From Sterolibacterium denitrificans (GTDB taxonomy: Bacteria; Pseudomonadota; Gammaproteobacteria; Burkholderiales; Rhodocyclaceae), in contig NZ_LT837803.1 in the NCBI RefSeq assembly GCF_900174485.1, forward strand, positions 992,001-1,056,000: a stretch of 64,000 nucleotides of DNA, written 5' to 3'. This document shows positions 25,146 through 34,662 of this stretch, one piece after another. The position numbers were made by a program, and so were the translations under genes. The notes under the pieces were generated by a model. That model saw only the letters and a program-made list of their open reading frames with translations, searched no databases and had not been told where the DNA came from. Positions within the stretch are counted from its first letter, which is position 1. Every line of letters starts with the position of its first letter.

Positions 25146-26363
25146 ATGAGAATCCTGTGCGTCTTTGGCCACCATAACTATGGTGATCCCCAACGCGGTG
25201 AAGGCTATGAATACTGCAACTTCCTGCCTGCCCTGCGTGCCTTGGGGCATGAGGTTGAGCATTTCGAATCCTTGGATCGTGACGCCTGGAGCGATTTCCC
25301 CGAATTGAATCGCAAGTTGCTGGAGAAGGTGGAATCCTTTCGCCCCGACGTGCTGTTTTGTGTGCCGATGCACTATGAGGTCTGGCTGGAAACACTTTCA
25401 CTTGTTCGTGAAAGCGGCGTTTTTGTTGTGAATTGGGGAACCGATGATTCATGGAAGTATGCGCAGTTTTCGCGTTACATCGCCCCGGCGGTTGATCTGT
25501 GTGCGAGCACCTCTCACGAGGCTTTTGCCTCGGCGCGCCGGGAGGGACTGAATTCATTCTGGCTCACGCAATGGGCAGCCAGCGGGAGCCGTACCCTGGA
25601 GCCTTTGCCTGCCAGCAAGTGCCGTTATGACGTGAGTTTCGTCGGCTCGGCTTACGGCAATCGCCTGCAATGGGTCGAACGGCTGGCGCGTCGAGGCATT
25701 GCCGTGGAATGTTTCGGCCATGGCTGGGCCAACGGCCCGGTGGATGCCGAGCGTATCCCGCAGATTTATCGTGAGTCAGTCATCAGCCTCAATTTCGGGG
25801 ATTCTGGCGTGCACTGGCGCGGTCTTCGGCCGTATCGCAGCCGGCAGATCAAGGCGCGCGTTTTTGAAGTGCCGGCGGCAGGCGGTTGTCTGCTGACCGA
25901 ACGGGCGGATCATCTCGATGAATACTATCGCCGTGGTGAGGAAGTCCTGACTTTCGAGGGTGAGGATGATCTGGTCTGGCAGATTCAGGCCCTGCTGAAC
26001 GATCCTCAGCGTCGTGATGCGCTGGCCTGGGCGGGTTATCGCAGGACACTGGCAGAGCATCTCTACGAAACGCGCTTCAATGATTTGCTATCCATTTTGC
26101 TGCAGCGGTCTCAAGGAGAGGGCGGTGCGAACAGGACGCACAGACCCATCGCCTGGCCCGAGTTTGAGCGTGCCGTTGCCTTGCATCGCCCGGCTCCGAT
26201 GCTACGTGATTTTTTGGCCTGGCCTTTCCGCATGATCTGGGGCGAGCGACGCGGGCCACGCGCGGCGCGACGCTTGTTGTTCGAGCTGAGTTGGCGGTTG
26301 GCGGGGCGTCGTACCTATACCTCGTCCGGCTGGCCGGGCCGCTTGTTTTATCGCGAGAGCTGA
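25146..26363 (+). CDS. CgeB-like glycosyltransferase
   Basis: A 405-aa protein of the CgeB/spore-maturation-like glycosyltransferase group (GT-B fold). The N-terminal Rossmann half begins MRILCVFGHHNYGD and includes FRPDVLFCVPMHYE. The C-terminal donor half has YDVSFVGSAYGNRLQWVERL (about 160-179), RQIKARVFEVPAAGGCLLTE and the EEVLTFEGEDDLV loop. It likely transfers a sugar onto a surface polysaccharide. A basic C-terminal tail of about 60 residues after the GT domain (GERRGPRAARRLLFELSWRL) could be membrane-associated. Confidence 0.8.
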   Translation: MRILCVFGHHNYGDPQRGEGYEYCNFLPALRALGHEVEHFESLDRDAWSDFPELNRKLLEKVESFRPDVLFCVPMHYEVWLETLSLVRESGVFVVNWGTDDSWKYAQFSRYIAPAVDLCASTSHEAFASARREGLNSFWLTQWAASGSRTLEPLPASKCRYDVSFVGSAYGNRLQWVERLARRGIAVECFGHGWANGPVDAERIPQIYRESVISLNFGDSGVHWRGLRPYRSRQIKARVFEVPAAGGCLLTERADHLDEYYRRGEEVLTFEGEDDLVWQIQALLNDPQRRDALAWAGYRRTLAEHLYETRFNDLLSILLQRSQGEGGANRTHRPIAWPEFERAVALHRPAPMLRDFLAWPFRMIWGERRGPRAARRLLFELSWRLAGRRTYTSSGWPGRLFYRES

Positions 26364-26395
26364 TGGATGAGTGAGCGTTTGTTTGGGCTCTCATT

Positions 26396-27268
26396 GTGAA
26401 GACGCCAGCCATTTCAGTTCTATTGCCTTGCCGCAATGGTTCGGCCACGTTGAGGCCGGCCTTGCGTTCCGTACTGGCTCAAACCTGCGGCGATTTCGAA
26501 TTGCTTTTTCTGGATGACGGTTCGGAAGACGATTCCGTTGAAATCGCACGTTCGTTCCCGGATGGCCGCATTCGTGTTTTGAGTGACGGCATTGGAAAGG
26601 GGTTGCCCAGGCGGCTTAACGAAGGCGTTCAGTTGGCGCGGGGAAAATATATTGCCCGCATGGATGCGGATGACGTTTGTTTCCCGATGCGGTTTGAAAA
26701 ACAGGTCGCGTTTCTGGAGTCGCATCCGGAGGTGGACTTGCTGGGGTGCCGCGCCGTGGTTTTTCGTGATTCCGGGAAAGCCATGGGGTTATTGCCTTTT
26801 GCGAAAGATCACGAGGCCTTGTGCGCCCGGCCATGGCGCAATATCTCCTTGCCTCACCCGAGCTGGATGGGGCGGCGCGAATGGTTCGAGGCACATCCTT
26901 ACCGGCTGCCTGAAGTACGTCGTGCCGAAGATCAGGAATTGCTGTTGCGTGGGCATCTCGACAGTCGTTACGCCTGTCTCGAGGAAGTCTTGCTGGCCTA
27001 TAGGCAAGGCCCTTTTCAGTTGAAACGAACGCTCGTGGCGCGGCGATCGTTGTTGGTGGCGCAACTGGATTGGTTTGTTGGCCAGAAAGCCTGGGGCAAT
27101 GTCTTTCGTGCGCTGGCGCTTTCATCCGTCAAAGTCATGGTGGATGGTCTGGCGGCATTGCCGGGGGGCGAAGCGTTGTTCTTCCGGCGCATGGGGGAGC
27201 CGGTTCCCGAGGAGGTGTTTCATGTCTTCCGCCAATGTCTGGCGACCTGGGATGCGCCAGAGAAATGA
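26396..27268 (+). CDS. Family 2 glycosyltransferase
   Basis: A 290-aa GT2 enzyme. The N-terminal SVLLPCRNGSATLRPALRSV, the nucleotide-binding FLDDGSEDDSV and the DxD-like ARMDADDVCFP motif are complete. It starts at a GTG (26396) and its stop overlaps the next gene's ATG (ATGA, 27265-27268). The C-terminal half contains a hydrophobic segment around FRALALSSVKVMVDGLAALP. Sugar specificity is unknown. Confidence 0.85.
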   Translation: MKTPAISVLLPCRNGSATLRPALRSVLAQTCGDFELLFLDDGSEDDSVEIARSFPDGRIRVLSDGIGKGLPRRLNEGVQLARGKYIARMDADDVCFPMRFEKQVAFLESHPEVDLLGCRAVVFRDSGKAMGLLPFAKDHEALCARPWRNISLPHPSWMGRREWFEAHPYRLPEVRRAEDQELLLRGHLDSRYACLEEVLLAYRQGPFQLKRTLVARRSLLVAQLDWFVGQKAWGNVFRALALSSVKVMVDGLAALPGGEALFFRRMGEPVPEEVFHVFRQCLATWDAPEK

Positions 27269-28398
27269 GACTGTTTTTTCTCATCACTGAAGACTGGTTC
27301 TTCTGCTCCCATTTCCTGACGCGCGCGGTGGCCGCGCGTGAGGCCGGATATGAGGTGAGTGTCGTGGCGCGCGAACGGCAGCATGGTGCACGCATCCGCG
27401 CGGCGGGGTTGCGTCTGATTCCGCTGCCGTTCGACCGGCGCAGCCTGAATCCGCTGCGCGAGTTGCAGCAATTGTGGATGATCTGGCGTCTCTACCGGCG
27501 GGAGCGGCCGGATATCGTTCATCACATTGCCGTCAAGCCGATACTGTATGGCTCGCTGGCGGCGCGCCTGGCGGGAGTGCGCGGCGTCGTCAATGCGCCG
27601 GTGGGTATGGGTTACGTATTCAGTTCGCAGGATCGGGGCGCGCGGCTGTTGCGGCCGTTGCTGCGCCTGGGCTATCGGTTGCTGCTGAATCCCCCCGGCA
27701 GCCGTGTGATCTTCGAGAATCGCGACGATCTGGAGAGCTTCGTGGCCGAGGGCGCGGTCAGGCGCGAGGCCGCTGTATTGATTCGTGGCGCCGGGGTGGA
27801 TGTCAGCCGCTTCCAGCCATCGGCCGGCGCGGTAGAGCAGAAAGATTTGCCTGTCGTGATACTGGTGGCGCGCATGCTGCGCGACAAGGGGGTGCTCGAA
27901 TTTGTTGCTGCGGCACGGCAGTTGCATGCCTCCGGCGTGGCGGCGCGCTTCGTGCTGGTGGGTGATCCCGATCCGGAAAATCCGGCTTCGCTCGACGAGA
28001 CCAGCCTGCGCGCCTGGCATGGCCATGAGGGCATCGAGTGGTGGGGCCGGCGCGAGGACATGCCGCAGGTGTTCGCTCAGGCCGACATCGTCTGCCTGCC
28101 GTCGTACCGCGAGGGTTTGCCCAAGGTGCTGCTGGAGGCTGCGGCCTGTGGGCGGGCGCTGGTGGCGACCGATGTGCCGGGCTGTCGCGAGATCGTGTTC
28201 CATGAGCAGAATGGCCTGCGGGTGCCGGCGCGCGATGCCGTCGCCCTGGCGGCGGCGATCCGGCGTTTGCTCGATGATGCCGCGCTGCGCGCACGGTTTG
28301 GCCGGGCCGGCCGGGCCATGGTCGAGGCGGCGTTTTCCGATGCGATTGTCGTTGAGCAGACGTTGGCGGTTTATCGCGAGATGTCGGCACGGCAATAG
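27265..28398 (+). CDS. Family 4 glycosyltransferase (GT-B)
   Basis: A 377-aa GT4 enzyme. The N-terminal MRLFFLITEDWFFCSHFL, IVHHIAVKPILYGSLAARLAG and GVVNAPVGMGYVF, then the donor-binding RMLRDKGVLEFV and the E-x7-E motif region CLPSYREGLPKVLLEAAACG are standard. It is closest in look to PglA/WbpT/CapM-type transferases that act on undecaprenyl-linked sugars. The start at 27265 overlaps the previous gene by 4 bp; the frame is open upstream but that translation is not family-like. Confidence 0.88.
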   Translation: MRLFFLITEDWFFCSHFLTRAVAAREAGYEVSVVARERQHGARIRAAGLRLIPLPFDRRSLNPLRELQQLWMIWRLYRRERPDIVHHIAVKPILYGSLAARLAGVRGVVNAPVGMGYVFSSQDRGARLLRPLLRLGYRLLLNPPGSRVIFENRDDLESFVAEGAVRREAAVLIRGAGVDVSRFQPSAGAVEQKDLPVVILVARMLRDKGVLEFVAAARQLHASGVAARFVLVGDPDPENPASLDETSLRAWHGHEGIEWWGRREDMPQVFAQADIVCLPSYREGLPKVLLEAAACGRALVATDVPGCREIVFHEQNGLRVPARDAVALAAAIRRLLDDAALRARFGRAGRAMVEAAFSDAIVVEQTLAVYREMSARQ

Positions 28399-28503
28399 AA
28401 TGCTGCCTTTCCGGTTTTTCTTGTTCGATCACATGATGTCTGCCGCCACAGCCAATCACAGCTGCGGATCGTCCAGCATCTCGCTTCTGGAGCGGTTCTG
28501 ACC

Positions 28504-29364
28504 TTGCGTACCGTCATCGTTTCCGGCGCTTCCAGCCAGATTGGCCGCATGTTGCTGCCGCGTCTGGCGCAGGCCGGATTTCGCGTCATTGCCTTGAGCC
28601 GCAAGGGTGAGCCTGCCTGGCAGGAAGGTTGTGCGGGCGAGGTGAGCTGGCTCAGGGCGGATATCAGCGATCCGCAAAGCTTGCAGGGCTTGCCGGCGGC
28701 GGACGGGCTGATTCATCTGGCGCCGCTGGCGATCCTGTCCGATGCGCTGGCGGCTTTTGCGGCATCGGGCGTCCGGCGGCTGATTGCGTTCAGTTCGTCG
28801 AGCAAGTTCAGCAAGGCGCAATCGCCGGTCGCTGCCGAGCGTGCGTTCGCGGCACGCCTGCAGGCGGCCGAGGATGCCGTCGCCGCGGCGTGTGGCCGGC
28901 ATGCCATGCATTGGACGATCTTCCGGCCGACGCTGATCTATGGTTGCGGCATGGATCGCAATGTCGCCCTGATCCGCCGCATCATCCACGTGACGGGGTT
29001 TTTTCCGCTGCTCGGCGCGGGCAGCGGCTTGCGCCAGCCGGTGCATGCCGACGATCTGGCGGCGGCATGCGTGGCGGTGTTCGACAATCCGGCCGCTTTC
29101 GACAAATCCTACGAGCTCAGTGGCGGCGAGTGTCTCAGCTATCGCGCAATGGTCGAGCGGATCTTCGCCAGTCTGCATCTCAAGCCGCGCTTCGTCCGCA
29201 TTCCCGTTGCCTTGTTCGGTGCGGCGCTGCGTCTGCTGGCGTTCATTCCGCGCTATCGCGATTTCAACGTCGCCATGGCGCAGCGCATGAATGAGGATCT
29301 GGTGTATGCGCACGATGACGCGACCCGCGATTTCGGGTATCAGCCACGCAAATTTCAGCCTTGA
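28504..29364 (+). CDS. SDR/NAD-dependent epimerase-like protein without the YxxxK dyad
   Basis: A 286-aa extended-SDR-like protein, often found last in GT4 polysaccharide operons. The Rossmann start is TVIVSGASSQIGRMLLPRL and the substrate-side motif FRPTLIYGCGMDRN is present, as is RQPVHADDLAAACVAV. The catalytic Tyr-x3-Lys is not seen: the region after FSSSSKF reads ERAFAARLQAAED. It might be a non-redox binding protein or an atypical SDR. The start is a TTG (28504) with GGAGCGG upstream; no better start exists. The 105 bp between it and the GT4 gene hold nothing recognisable. Confidence 0.75.
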   Translation: MRTVIVSGASSQIGRMLLPRLAQAGFRVIALSRKGEPAWQEGCAGEVSWLRADISDPQSLQGLPAADGLIHLAPLAILSDALAAFAASGVRRLIAFSSSSKFSKAQSPVAAERAFAARLQAAEDAVAAACGRHAMHWTIFRPTLIYGCGMDRNVALIRRIIHVTGFFPLLGAGSGLRQPVHADDLAAACVAVFDNPAAFDKSYELSGGECLSYRAMVERIFASLHLKPRFVRIPVALFGAALRLLAFIPRYRDFNVAMAQRMNEDLVYAHDDATRDFGYQPRKFQP

Positions 29365-29479
29365 TCGGGGCTTTGCCCGTGGTTTTGCCGCCCGACAAGG
29401 GAAAAGCCATGGCAGGAATGCTGGTTTTGGCGCATAATGCGCAGGTTTGCCGCAGCGCAGGCGACGGGATGCCATAAGC

Positions 29480-29512
29480 ACCGTCATTGGGCACCGTCAT
29501 CGGTACCGTCAT
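29480..29512 (+). repeat. Three ACCGTCAT direct repeats in the icd leader
   Basis: Copies of ACCGTCAT begin at 29480, 29493 and 29505, one per 12-13 bp, downstream of a possible -10 CATAAT (29433-29438) and upstream of the icd start. The spacing is slightly over one helical turn. It could be a regulator array or an expansion of a short tandem repeat. Confidence 0.45.
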
Positions 29513-29587
29513 CAGCCAGAACCCAGCGCAAGGCCGGCGCCGCAGGCAACGAGGAATTTCACCAACCACTCACGAGATGGAGCAGGC

Positions 29588-30817
<1,230 letters not shown>

Positions 30818-30900
30818 GGCGGGGTAAAGCATGAGAGGCGTGAGGCGTCAGTAGCAGGGCATCGCTCACGCATCGTGACTTGACTGACTTGATTGATGAC

Positions 30901-30922
30901 AAGGGCTCCCGCGGGAGCCCTT
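30901..30922 (+). terminator. Hairpin downstream of icd
   Basis: AAGGGCTCCC-GC-GGGAGCCCTT is a perfect 22-nt palindrome, 83 bp after the icd stop, followed by a weak TTGTCATT tract. It likely ends icd transcription and could work from both sides. Confidence 0.6.
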
Positions 30923-30981
30923 GTCATTCGTGCGCCAGATGCCGCAGGGTGCGGACAAAAAGATACAAGAAAAAACACAAA

Positions 30982-31016
30982 CAAAAAGCCCGTCGGTACC
31001 TGAGGTACCGACGGGC
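30982..31016 (-). terminator. Rho-independent terminator of the cold-shock gene
   Basis: On the minus strand GCCCGTCGGTACC-TCA-GGTACCGACGGGC (13-bp perfect stem, 31016-30988) is followed directly by TTTTTGTTTG. It starts 22 bp after the csp stop, a textbook intrinsic terminator. Confidence 0.92.
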
Positions 31017-31037
31017 CGAATCTGGTGTGACTTGGGC

Positions 31038-31241
31038 TTAAGCCTTCTGGATATTGGAAGCCTGCTTGCCTTTCGGGCCCTGCACGACTTCGAACGACAC
31101 CTTTTCACCTTCCTTCAGCGATTTGAAGCCATTCATGTTGATGGCGGAGAAGTGAGCAAAGAGATCTTCGCTGCCGTCATCCGGAGTGATGAAGCCAAAA
31201 CCTTTGGCGTCGTTGAACCACTTGACAGTACCTTGTGCCAT
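31038..31241 (-). CDS. cspA: Cold-shock-domain protein
   Basis: A 67-aa single OB-fold RNA/DNA chaperone. Both RNA-binding motifs, KGFGFIT (RNP1) and DLFAHFS (RNP2), are intact in [20 protein letters not shown] and the following residues. CspA/CspC/CspE-type paralogues are not distinguishable from the protein alone. A 170-nt predicted leader, an AAGGAA ribosome site and its own terminator suggest a monocistronic, post-transcriptionally regulated mRNA. Confidence 0.95.
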   Translation of the reverse strand: MAQGTVKWFNDAKGFGFITPDDGSEDLFAHFSAINMNGFKSLKEGEKVSFEVVQGPKGKQASNIQKA

Positions 31242-31446
31242 GAAAAACTATTCCTTAAAAAAAACACAAAACCAGTCCGTCATGAAAACAGACCAGGGTA
31301 TGTTTGTGCTCCAAGCTCGCAACAGCTGCAGAAATTGTCAGACGGTGATCCGTCCGAGAAGTCCTGAAGGGCTTCTTTCAACACTGCGGTGATCTTGCAA
31401 AAACAAACACGTTGGGCTTTTTACGCACTTTAAATCTGCTTGTCAA
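31242..31446 (-). promoter_or_regulatory. csp promoter and long 5' leader
   Basis: On the minus strand a -35 TTGACA (31446-31441) and a -10 TAAAAA (31423-31418) are 17 bp apart. Transcription from about 31411 gives a leader of about 170 nt, long for this window and typical of cold-shock genes whose leader folding is temperature-dependent. A GAAG/CTTC-based hairpin sits around 31357-31374. No sequence-level match to the E. coli cspA leader can be claimed. Confidence 0.6.
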
Positions 31447-31473
31447 CAAATTTCTATCAGGCAATTTGACGAT

Positions 31474-33039
31474 TCATTTGGCGGTTTTTTCTCGCCTGCG
31501 GGCGGGCGATCTGCCTGGTTTTTGCGCCGGGAGCGGCTGAGCCACGCCGCATAGCCGGAAATAGATTTCCGTATAGCGTTGCGCCGGATCGTTCCAGCTC
31601 CAGTCGCGCGCCATGCCGTTGCGTTGCAGACGCTGCCAGTCGGCCGGCCGCTGCCAGGTGGCGACGGCATGCTGCAGCGCGGCGAACAGCGCTTCCGCCG
31701 TGGCGTGCTCGAAGACGAAGCCGTTGGCGCTGCCGTCGGCCAGCGTTGCCGGATTGCAGTCGATGACCGTATCCGCCAGTCCGCCGGTGCGCCGCACCAC
31801 GGGTGGCGTGCCGTAGCGCAGGCTGTACATCTGGTTGAGGCCGCAAGGCTCGAAGCGCGAGGGCATCAGGAAAATGTCGGCGCCGGCTTCGATCTGGTGG
31901 GCGAGCGCTTCGTCATAGTCGATGCTTACGGCAAACTGGCCGGGATGCCGTTCCGCCATGGCGCGAAAAGCGGCTTCCAGCCTGTGTTCGCCGCTGCCGA
32001 GAACCACCAGTTGCGCCGGCAATGCGGCGATGGCTGCGGCCAGTGGCGGCAGCAGGTCGAGGCCTTTCTGTTCGGTCAGGCGGCTGACGACGCCGAGCAG
32101 GGGCAGGTCGCTGCGCTCGGCAAGACCCTGCCGCTGCTGCAAGGCGCGTTTGTTGTCGGCCTTGCCGTCCAGCGCGTCCATGGCGTAGGGCGTAGCCAGG
32201 TGGGGATCGCCGGCCGGGTTCCAGCAGGCGGTGTCGATGCCGTTGAGGATGCCCGAGAGTCGGGCGCTGCGCCAGCGCAGCAGGCCGTCGAGTCCCATGC
32301 CTGCTTCGGGCGTCTGGGTCTGGATTTCCCGCGCGTAGCAGGGGCTGACGGTGTTGATCCAGTCGGCATGCTGCAGGCCGCCCTTGAGGAAGGACAGGTA
32401 GCCATGATATTCGACGCCTTCCATGGCCCAGGCGCGCGAGGGCAGGCCCAGCGCGCCGAGCAGATGGGCGCCGAAGATCCCCTGAAAGGCCAGGTTATGG
32501 ATGGTCAGCAGCGTGGCGGCACGGGGCCGGTCGTCATAGTGCAGATGGCTGGCCGCCAGAGCGGTTTGCCAGTCGTTGCAATGGATCACTTGCGGCTGCC
32601 AGGCGAGGGGACAGTCGGCGCTGCCGAGCAGGGCGGCAACGCGCGAGAGCAGGCCGAAGCGCAGGGCATTGTCCGGCCAGTCGTGGCCATCGCCGTTCAG
32701 GTAGGGATTGCCGGGGCGGTCGTAAAGAGACGGGCAGTCGAGCAGCAGCAGCGGCACGCCTGTGGGCGTATCTGCTGCAAACAGGCGGGCGGCCGGCAGT
32801 TCGCCGCCGAGGGAGGGCAGTTCGGCAATGACGGAGGCGCCGGTGAACGCCCGGCGCAAGCTCGGGTAGGCGGGAACCAGCAGACGCACGTCGAGGCCGG
32901 CCGCGCGCAGCGCCGGCGGCAGGGCCGCGGCGACGTCGCCCAGGCCGCCGGTCTTGACCCAGGGGGCGAGTTCGGAGGTGGCGAACAGTACCCGCAGGGC
33001 ATCGTCGCTGGAGGCTTTGGTCGCCTTGGCGCGCGCCAT
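31474..33039 (-). CDS. glgA: Glycogen synthase (ADP-glucose)
   Basis: A 521-aa GT5 glycogen synthase that extends alpha-1,4-glucan from ADP-glucose. The N-terminal ADP-glucose-binding KTGGLGDV (about 29-36), HCNDWQTALAA, LLTIHNLAFQG, the C-terminal SRLTEQKGLDL and the MPSRFEPCGLNQMYSLRYGTPPVVRRTGGLADTV block are all canonical. It has a basic Lys/Arg-rich tail. It is the last gene of the minus-strand run and begins 3 bp after the pgi stop. Confidence 0.95.
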   Translation of the reverse strand: MARAKATKASSDDALRVLFATSELAPWVKTGGLGDVAAALPPALRAAGLDVRLLVPAYPSLRRAFTGASVIAELPSLGGELPAARLFAADTPTGVPLLLLDCPSLYDRPGNPYLNGDGHDWPDNALRFGLLSRVAALLGSADCPLAWQPQVIHCNDWQTALAASHLHYDDRPRAATLLTIHNLAFQGIFGAHLLGALGLPSRAWAMEGVEYHGYLSFLKGGLQHADWINTVSPCYAREIQTQTPEAGMGLDGLLRWRSARLSGILNGIDTACWNPAGDPHLATPYAMDALDGKADNKRALQQRQGLAERSDLPLLGVVSRLTEQKGLDLLPPLAAAIAALPAQLVVLGSGEHRLEAAFRAMAERHPGQFAVSIDYDEALAHQIEAGADIFLMPSRFEPCGLNQMYSLRYGTPPVVRRTGGLADTVIDCNPATLADGSANGFVFEHATAEALFAALQHAVATWQRPADWQRLQRNGMARDWSWNDPAQRYTEIYFRLCGVAQPLPAQKPGRSPARRREKTAK

Positions 33040-33042
33040 TGC

Positions 33043-34662
33043 CTAAGGCTCCAGCACCCAGGCGATCAGGCCGGCGGTGGAGCTGTCGAGGTCGCTCGCC
33101 GTGTCGATGGCCTGCCGTCCTGCCGTCAGCGGCAGCAGGCGGGCGGCCAGTTGCTTGCCGTATTCGACGCCCCACTGGTCGAAGGAGTTGATGCCCCAGA
33201 TGATGCCTTGCACGAACACCTTGTGCTCGTAGAGCGCGAGCAATTGGCCGAGGGTGTACGGTTCGAGGCGCGGCAGCAGCAGCGTGGTCGAGGGCTGATC
33301 GCCGGGGAAGGTCTTGAAGGGCGCGAGTTGTTCGCTGCGCTCGGCGGACAGTCCGGCGGCGCGCATTTCGGCCAGTGCCTCGTCGCGGGTTCGGCCGCGC
33401 ATCAAGGCTTCGCTTTGCGCGAAACAGTTGGCGAGCAGGGCGGCATGATGGCCCGGCAGCACGAAGTCGGCCTGGCGGCAGGCGATGAAATCGCAGGGGA
33501 TCAGGCGGCCGCCCTGGTGGAGTAACTGGTAGAAAGCGTGCTGGCCATTGGTGCCGGCTTCGCCCCAAAGGACGGGCGCGGTGTCGCAGCTTACCGGCGT
33601 GCCGTCGCGGCGCACCTGCTTGCCGTTGCTTTCCATTTCCAGTTGCTGCAGGTAGCGCGGCAGGTGTTCGAGCGATTGGCTGTAGGGCAGGATGGCGAGG
33701 CTGTCGGCGCCGAGAAAATTGGTGTTCCAGATGCCCAGCAAGGCCATGATGGCCGGCAGGTTGCGCTCGGCCGGCGCGGTGCAGAAGTGGCGATCCATGG
33801 CATGCGCGCCGGCCAGCAGGCGCATGAAGTTTTCGTGGCCGATGGACAGGGCCAGCGGCAGGCCGATGGCCGACCAGAGCGAGAAACGGCCACCCACCCA
33901 ATCCCAGAATTCAAAGCTGTTGCGCGGGTCGATGCCGAATTCCGCGACGGCCGCCAGATTGGTCGAGACGGCGACGAAATGGCGTGCCACGGCGGCTTCG
34001 CCGAGCGCGGCCACCAGCCACTGCCGGGCCGAGCGTGCGTTGCTCATCGTCTCCTGGGTGGTGAAGGTCTTGCTGGCGATGATGAACAGCGTGGTGCCTG
34101 GATTCAGTTGCGCCATCGTGGTGGCGAGATGGGCGGCATCCAGATTGGAAACGAAATGCAGCCGCAGATGCGCCTGACGATGGGCAGCCAGCGCCTGGGT
34201 GGCCATCTTCGGGCCGAGGTCGGAGCCGCCGATGCCGATATTGACGATGTCGCGGATCGGTTCGCCAGTGGCGCCGCGCCAGTGCGCGCCATGAATTTCT
34301 GCGCAGAAGTCGCGCATGTGTTCCAGCACCCGGGCGACTTCGGCGCGCGGCTGCGGTTCGCGCAGGGCGAGGTGGAGCACGGCGCGTCCTTCGCTGCCGT
34401 TGATCGCCTCGCCGACGCGCATGCGCGCTATCCAGCCGGGGATGTCGACACTGCGCCAGAGGGCGCAGAGGGCGGCCATGACTTCGCGGCTGACATGCTG
34501 CTTCGAGTAGTCGAGCAGGAGCCCGTCGCATTCCAGCGAAAAGTCCGCGAATCGGGCAGGCTCGGCGGCAAAGCGCTCGCGCAAGGTCGGTCCCTCATCG
34601 AATTCCCTGCGGGCAAGGTCGGCCAGTTGCAGCCATTCCGGCGTGGTGACGATGCTGCTCAT
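33043..34662 (-). CDS. pgi: Glucose-6-phosphate isomerase
   Basis: A 539-aa phosphoglucose isomerase interconverting glucose 6-phosphate and fructose 6-phosphate. The sugar-phosphate site IGIGGSDLGPKM, SKTFTTQETM, the catalytic Glu region GEAGTNGQHAFYQLLHQG and the C-terminal GINSFDQWGVEYGKQLA are intact. The start at 34662 overlaps the glgP stop (ATGA, 34659-34662), so the two enzymes are translationally coupled. The frame is open upstream within glgP but is a shadow. Confidence 0.96.
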   Translation of the reverse strand: MSSIVTTPEWLQLADLARREFDEGPTLRERFAAEPARFADFSLECDGLLLDYSKQHVSREVMAALCALWRSVDIPGWIARMRVGEAINGSEGRAVLHLALREPQPRAEVARVLEHMRDFCAEIHGAHWRGATGEPIRDIVNIGIGGSDLGPKMATQALAAHRQAHLRLHFVSNLDAAHLATTMAQLNPGTTLFIIASKTFTTQETMSNARSARQWLVAALGEAAVARHFVAVSTNLAAVAEFGIDPRNSFEFWDWVGGRFSLWSAIGLPLALSIGHENFMRLLAGAHAMDRHFCTAPAERNLPAIMALLGIWNTNFLGADSLAILPYSQSLEHLPRYLQQLEMESNGKQVRRDGTPVSCDTAPVLWGEAGTNGQHAFYQLLHQGGRLIPCDFIACRQADFVLPGHHAALLANCFAQSEALMRGRTRDEALAEMRAAGLSAERSEQLAPFKTFPGDQPSTTLLLPRLEPYTLGQLLALYEHKVFVQGIIWGINSFDQWGVEYGKQLAARLLPLTAGRQAIDTASDLDSSTAGLIAWVLEP

